Shown: positions 41,196-42,292 of the stretch, in pieces
Position numbering within the stretch: the first letter of the stretch is position 1
How the letters are laid out: every line of letters starts with the position of its first letter
Source of the DNA: Flavobacteriaceae bacterium
Lineage (GTDB): Bacteria; Bacteroidota; Bacteroidia; Flavobacteriales; Flavobacteriaceae
Reading direction: 5' to 3'
Assembly (NCBI GenBank): GCA_021647405.1
Contig: JAKIUU010000020.1
Span: forward strand, 1-42,292
Length of the DNA: 42,292 bases
Made by a program: the position numbers and the translations under genes
Notes under the pieces: generated by a model
What the model saw: only the letters and a program-made list of their open reading frames with translations
Databases searched by the model: none
Told to the model about the DNA's origin: nothing

Positions 41196-42292
41196 ATGAT
41201 AAAAAAAAGTACATTTTTTGTTTTACTATTTGTATGCTCATTAACTTTCTCTCAAAGTAGCACACACATAGATTTTGAGAGTGCTCTCAATGGCAATAAT
41301 TGGATATGGACTAATTTTAATGGCGGATCAGCAGTTAGTATTGTTGCAAATCCGAGTGCAACAGGGATAAATACATCATCAAATGTAGCCAAGATTACAA
41401 TTTTGCAGTTAGGAGACCTCTGGGCAGGAGCTTGGACATCAGATATTGGTACATTCAATTTAACAGTTTCTAATGCCGTTGTAAAAATGATGGTTTACAA
41501 ATCTGTGATTAGTGATGTACACCTTAAAATAGAGACGGCCACAGGCACTAATGTTGAAATAGCTGTAGCTAATACTGTCACAAATCAATGGGAAGAGTTA
41601 ACATTTGATTTTAGCTCTTTAGTCGATTTAATGAGTGCAACAAAACTAGTTGTTATGCCCGATTGGAGAAATACACGTACTCAAGATGATATAGTGTACT
41701 TTGATAATGTCTCTTTCTCTACAGGAACATCTCCATCAGCCCCAAATACAGCTGCCCCAACGCCACCAAGTAGAGTAAGTAGTGATGTTATTTCAATTTT
41801 TAGCGATGCTTATACCAATGTAACAGGAACCGATTTTAATCCAAATTGGGGGCAGTCAACAGTTACGTCGCAAATTTTGATTGGAGGTAATAACACGTTA
41901 AAGTACGCGGGTCTTAACTATCAAGGCACACAATTTACACCACAAGATGCAACAGCCATGACACATTTACATTTAGATTATTGGACTACTGACGGTACAA
42001 GTCTTGATTGGTATCTTATTAATTCTCTAGGCGGAGCAGGTGAAAAATTTGTGAGCATAGCACCATTAGTTAAAGACACATGGAAAAGTTTAGATATTTC
42101 ATTGGCAGATTATACAAATCAAACATTTTCGTTAGCTGACATTTTTCAATTTAAAGCTGTAGGTAATGGTACTTTCTATTTAGACAATATTTATTTTTAT
42201 AAACAGGCAGTTGCTGGAATTAATGATTTGGATGTTACTAAATTTAATGTGTATCCTAATCCAGTAGGAAATCAATTGAAAATAAAATCGAT
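41196..42292 (+). CDS. Secreted carbohydrate-binding-like protein with T9SS type A sorting domain, 3' partial
   Basis: The frame starts at the ATG at 41196 and is open to the end of the window (365 complete codons). A signal peptide (MIKKSTFFVLLFVCSLTFSQ) is followed by two beta-sandwich-like modules of about 150 residues each, joined by a Pro/Ala/Thr linker (SPSAPNTAAPTPPS). Each module ends in a similar phrase (DDIVYFDNVSF, then GTFYLDNIYFYK). These look like carbohydrate-binding modules found on flavobacterial glycan-degrading enzymes. The C-terminal sorting domain has begun (KFNVYPNPVGNQLKIKS), so only a short part is missing. No catalytic domain is visible. Confidence 0.82.
   Translation, partial: MIKKSTFFVLLFVCSLTFSQSSTHIDFESALNGNNWIWTNFNGGSAVSIVANPSATGINTSSNVAKITILQLGDLWAGAWTSDIGTFNLTVSNAVVKMMVYKSVISDVHLKIETATGTNVEIAVANTVTNQWEELTFDFSSLVDLMSATKLVVMPDWRNTRTQDDIVYFDNVSFSTGTSPSAPNTAAPTPPSRVSSDVISIFSDAYTNVTGTDFNPNWGQSTVTSQILIGGNNTLKYAGLNYQGTQFTPQDATAMTHLHLDYWTTDGTSLDWYLINSLGGAGEKFVSIAPLVKDTWKSLDISLADYTNQTFSLADIFQFKAVGNGTFYLDNIYFYKQAVAGINDLDVTKFNVYPNPVGNQLKIKS

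Overview
The window reads as a chromosomal segment of a member of the Bacteroidota, almost certainly class Flavobacteriia. The evidence is internal: AT-rich DNA; almost no Shine-Dalgarno sequences; promoters of the TTTG / TAnnTTTG type; type IX secretion (T9SS) sorting domains of both the gliding C-terminal (type B) and type A kinds; PorP/SprF and PorW/SprE components; a split F-type ATP synthase operon; and families typical of the group (PspC/GIN, DUF4870, DUF4369, M14, S1/P1 nuclease). I see no prophage, plasmid or CRISPR array. The species cannot be named from this sequence.

Layout. 1-4134 (+): end of a DUF11-repeat adhesin with a type B sorting domain, then a PorP/SprF outer-membrane protein and an OmpA-type protein. 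4142-6810 (-): LytTR response regulator and HisKA_2-type sensor kinase. 6941-9077: a small membrane protein, a CBS-domain protein and a D-2-hydroxyacid dehydrogenase. 9253-17550 (-): PorW/SprE, AtpZ, a small membrane protein and atpB-E-F-H-A-G, with no atpD or atpC. 17638-20055 (-): PadR regulator and membrane protein, an ORF6N protein and an S1/P1 nuclease. 20164-22081 (+): an SPFH operon of five genes, two of them 55 codons long. 22138-25765 (+): M14 peptidase and a DUF4369 lipoprotein. 25825-28329 (-): a T9SS cargo protein, a haloalkane dehalogenase-like hydrolase and a DUF4442 protein. 28475-32714 (+): DUF4870, a 20-residue peptide, PadR, PspC and GIN-domain genes, then a His-rich protein and a DUF2231-like membrane protein. 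32792-33739 (-): thioredoxin reductase. 34068-40084 (-): GMC oxidoreductase and its small partner, a TPP enzyme, a RAYT transposase between palindrome pairs, and an FAD-binding dehydrogenase. 40281-40755 (+): two tRNA-Pro genes with damaged tRNA-Pro-like pieces between them. 41196-end (+): start of a secreted T9SS cargo protein.

How the parts work together. Three regions serve the cell surface and T9SS: cargo at both ends and at 25825, PorP and OmpA proteins, and PorW. The atp genes supply most of the ATP synthase. A strong promoter directly before atpB and a terminator-like hairpin directly after atpE suggest that a and c subunits are expressed apart from b, delta, alpha and gamma. Two PadR regulators each sit with a membrane protein, which points to envelope-stress style control. 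The 34-40 kb oxidoreductase genes look like one metabolic unit of unknown substrate, interrupted by a REP/RAYT element.

The least explained features are the tRNA-Pro locus, where tRNA arms appear to have been exchanged for unrelated perfect hairpins, the RAYT flanked by two mirror-image palindrome pairs, and a roughly 35-bp palindromic element present at 24.9 and 34.0 kb. All family assignments are from reading the sequence; no database search was run.
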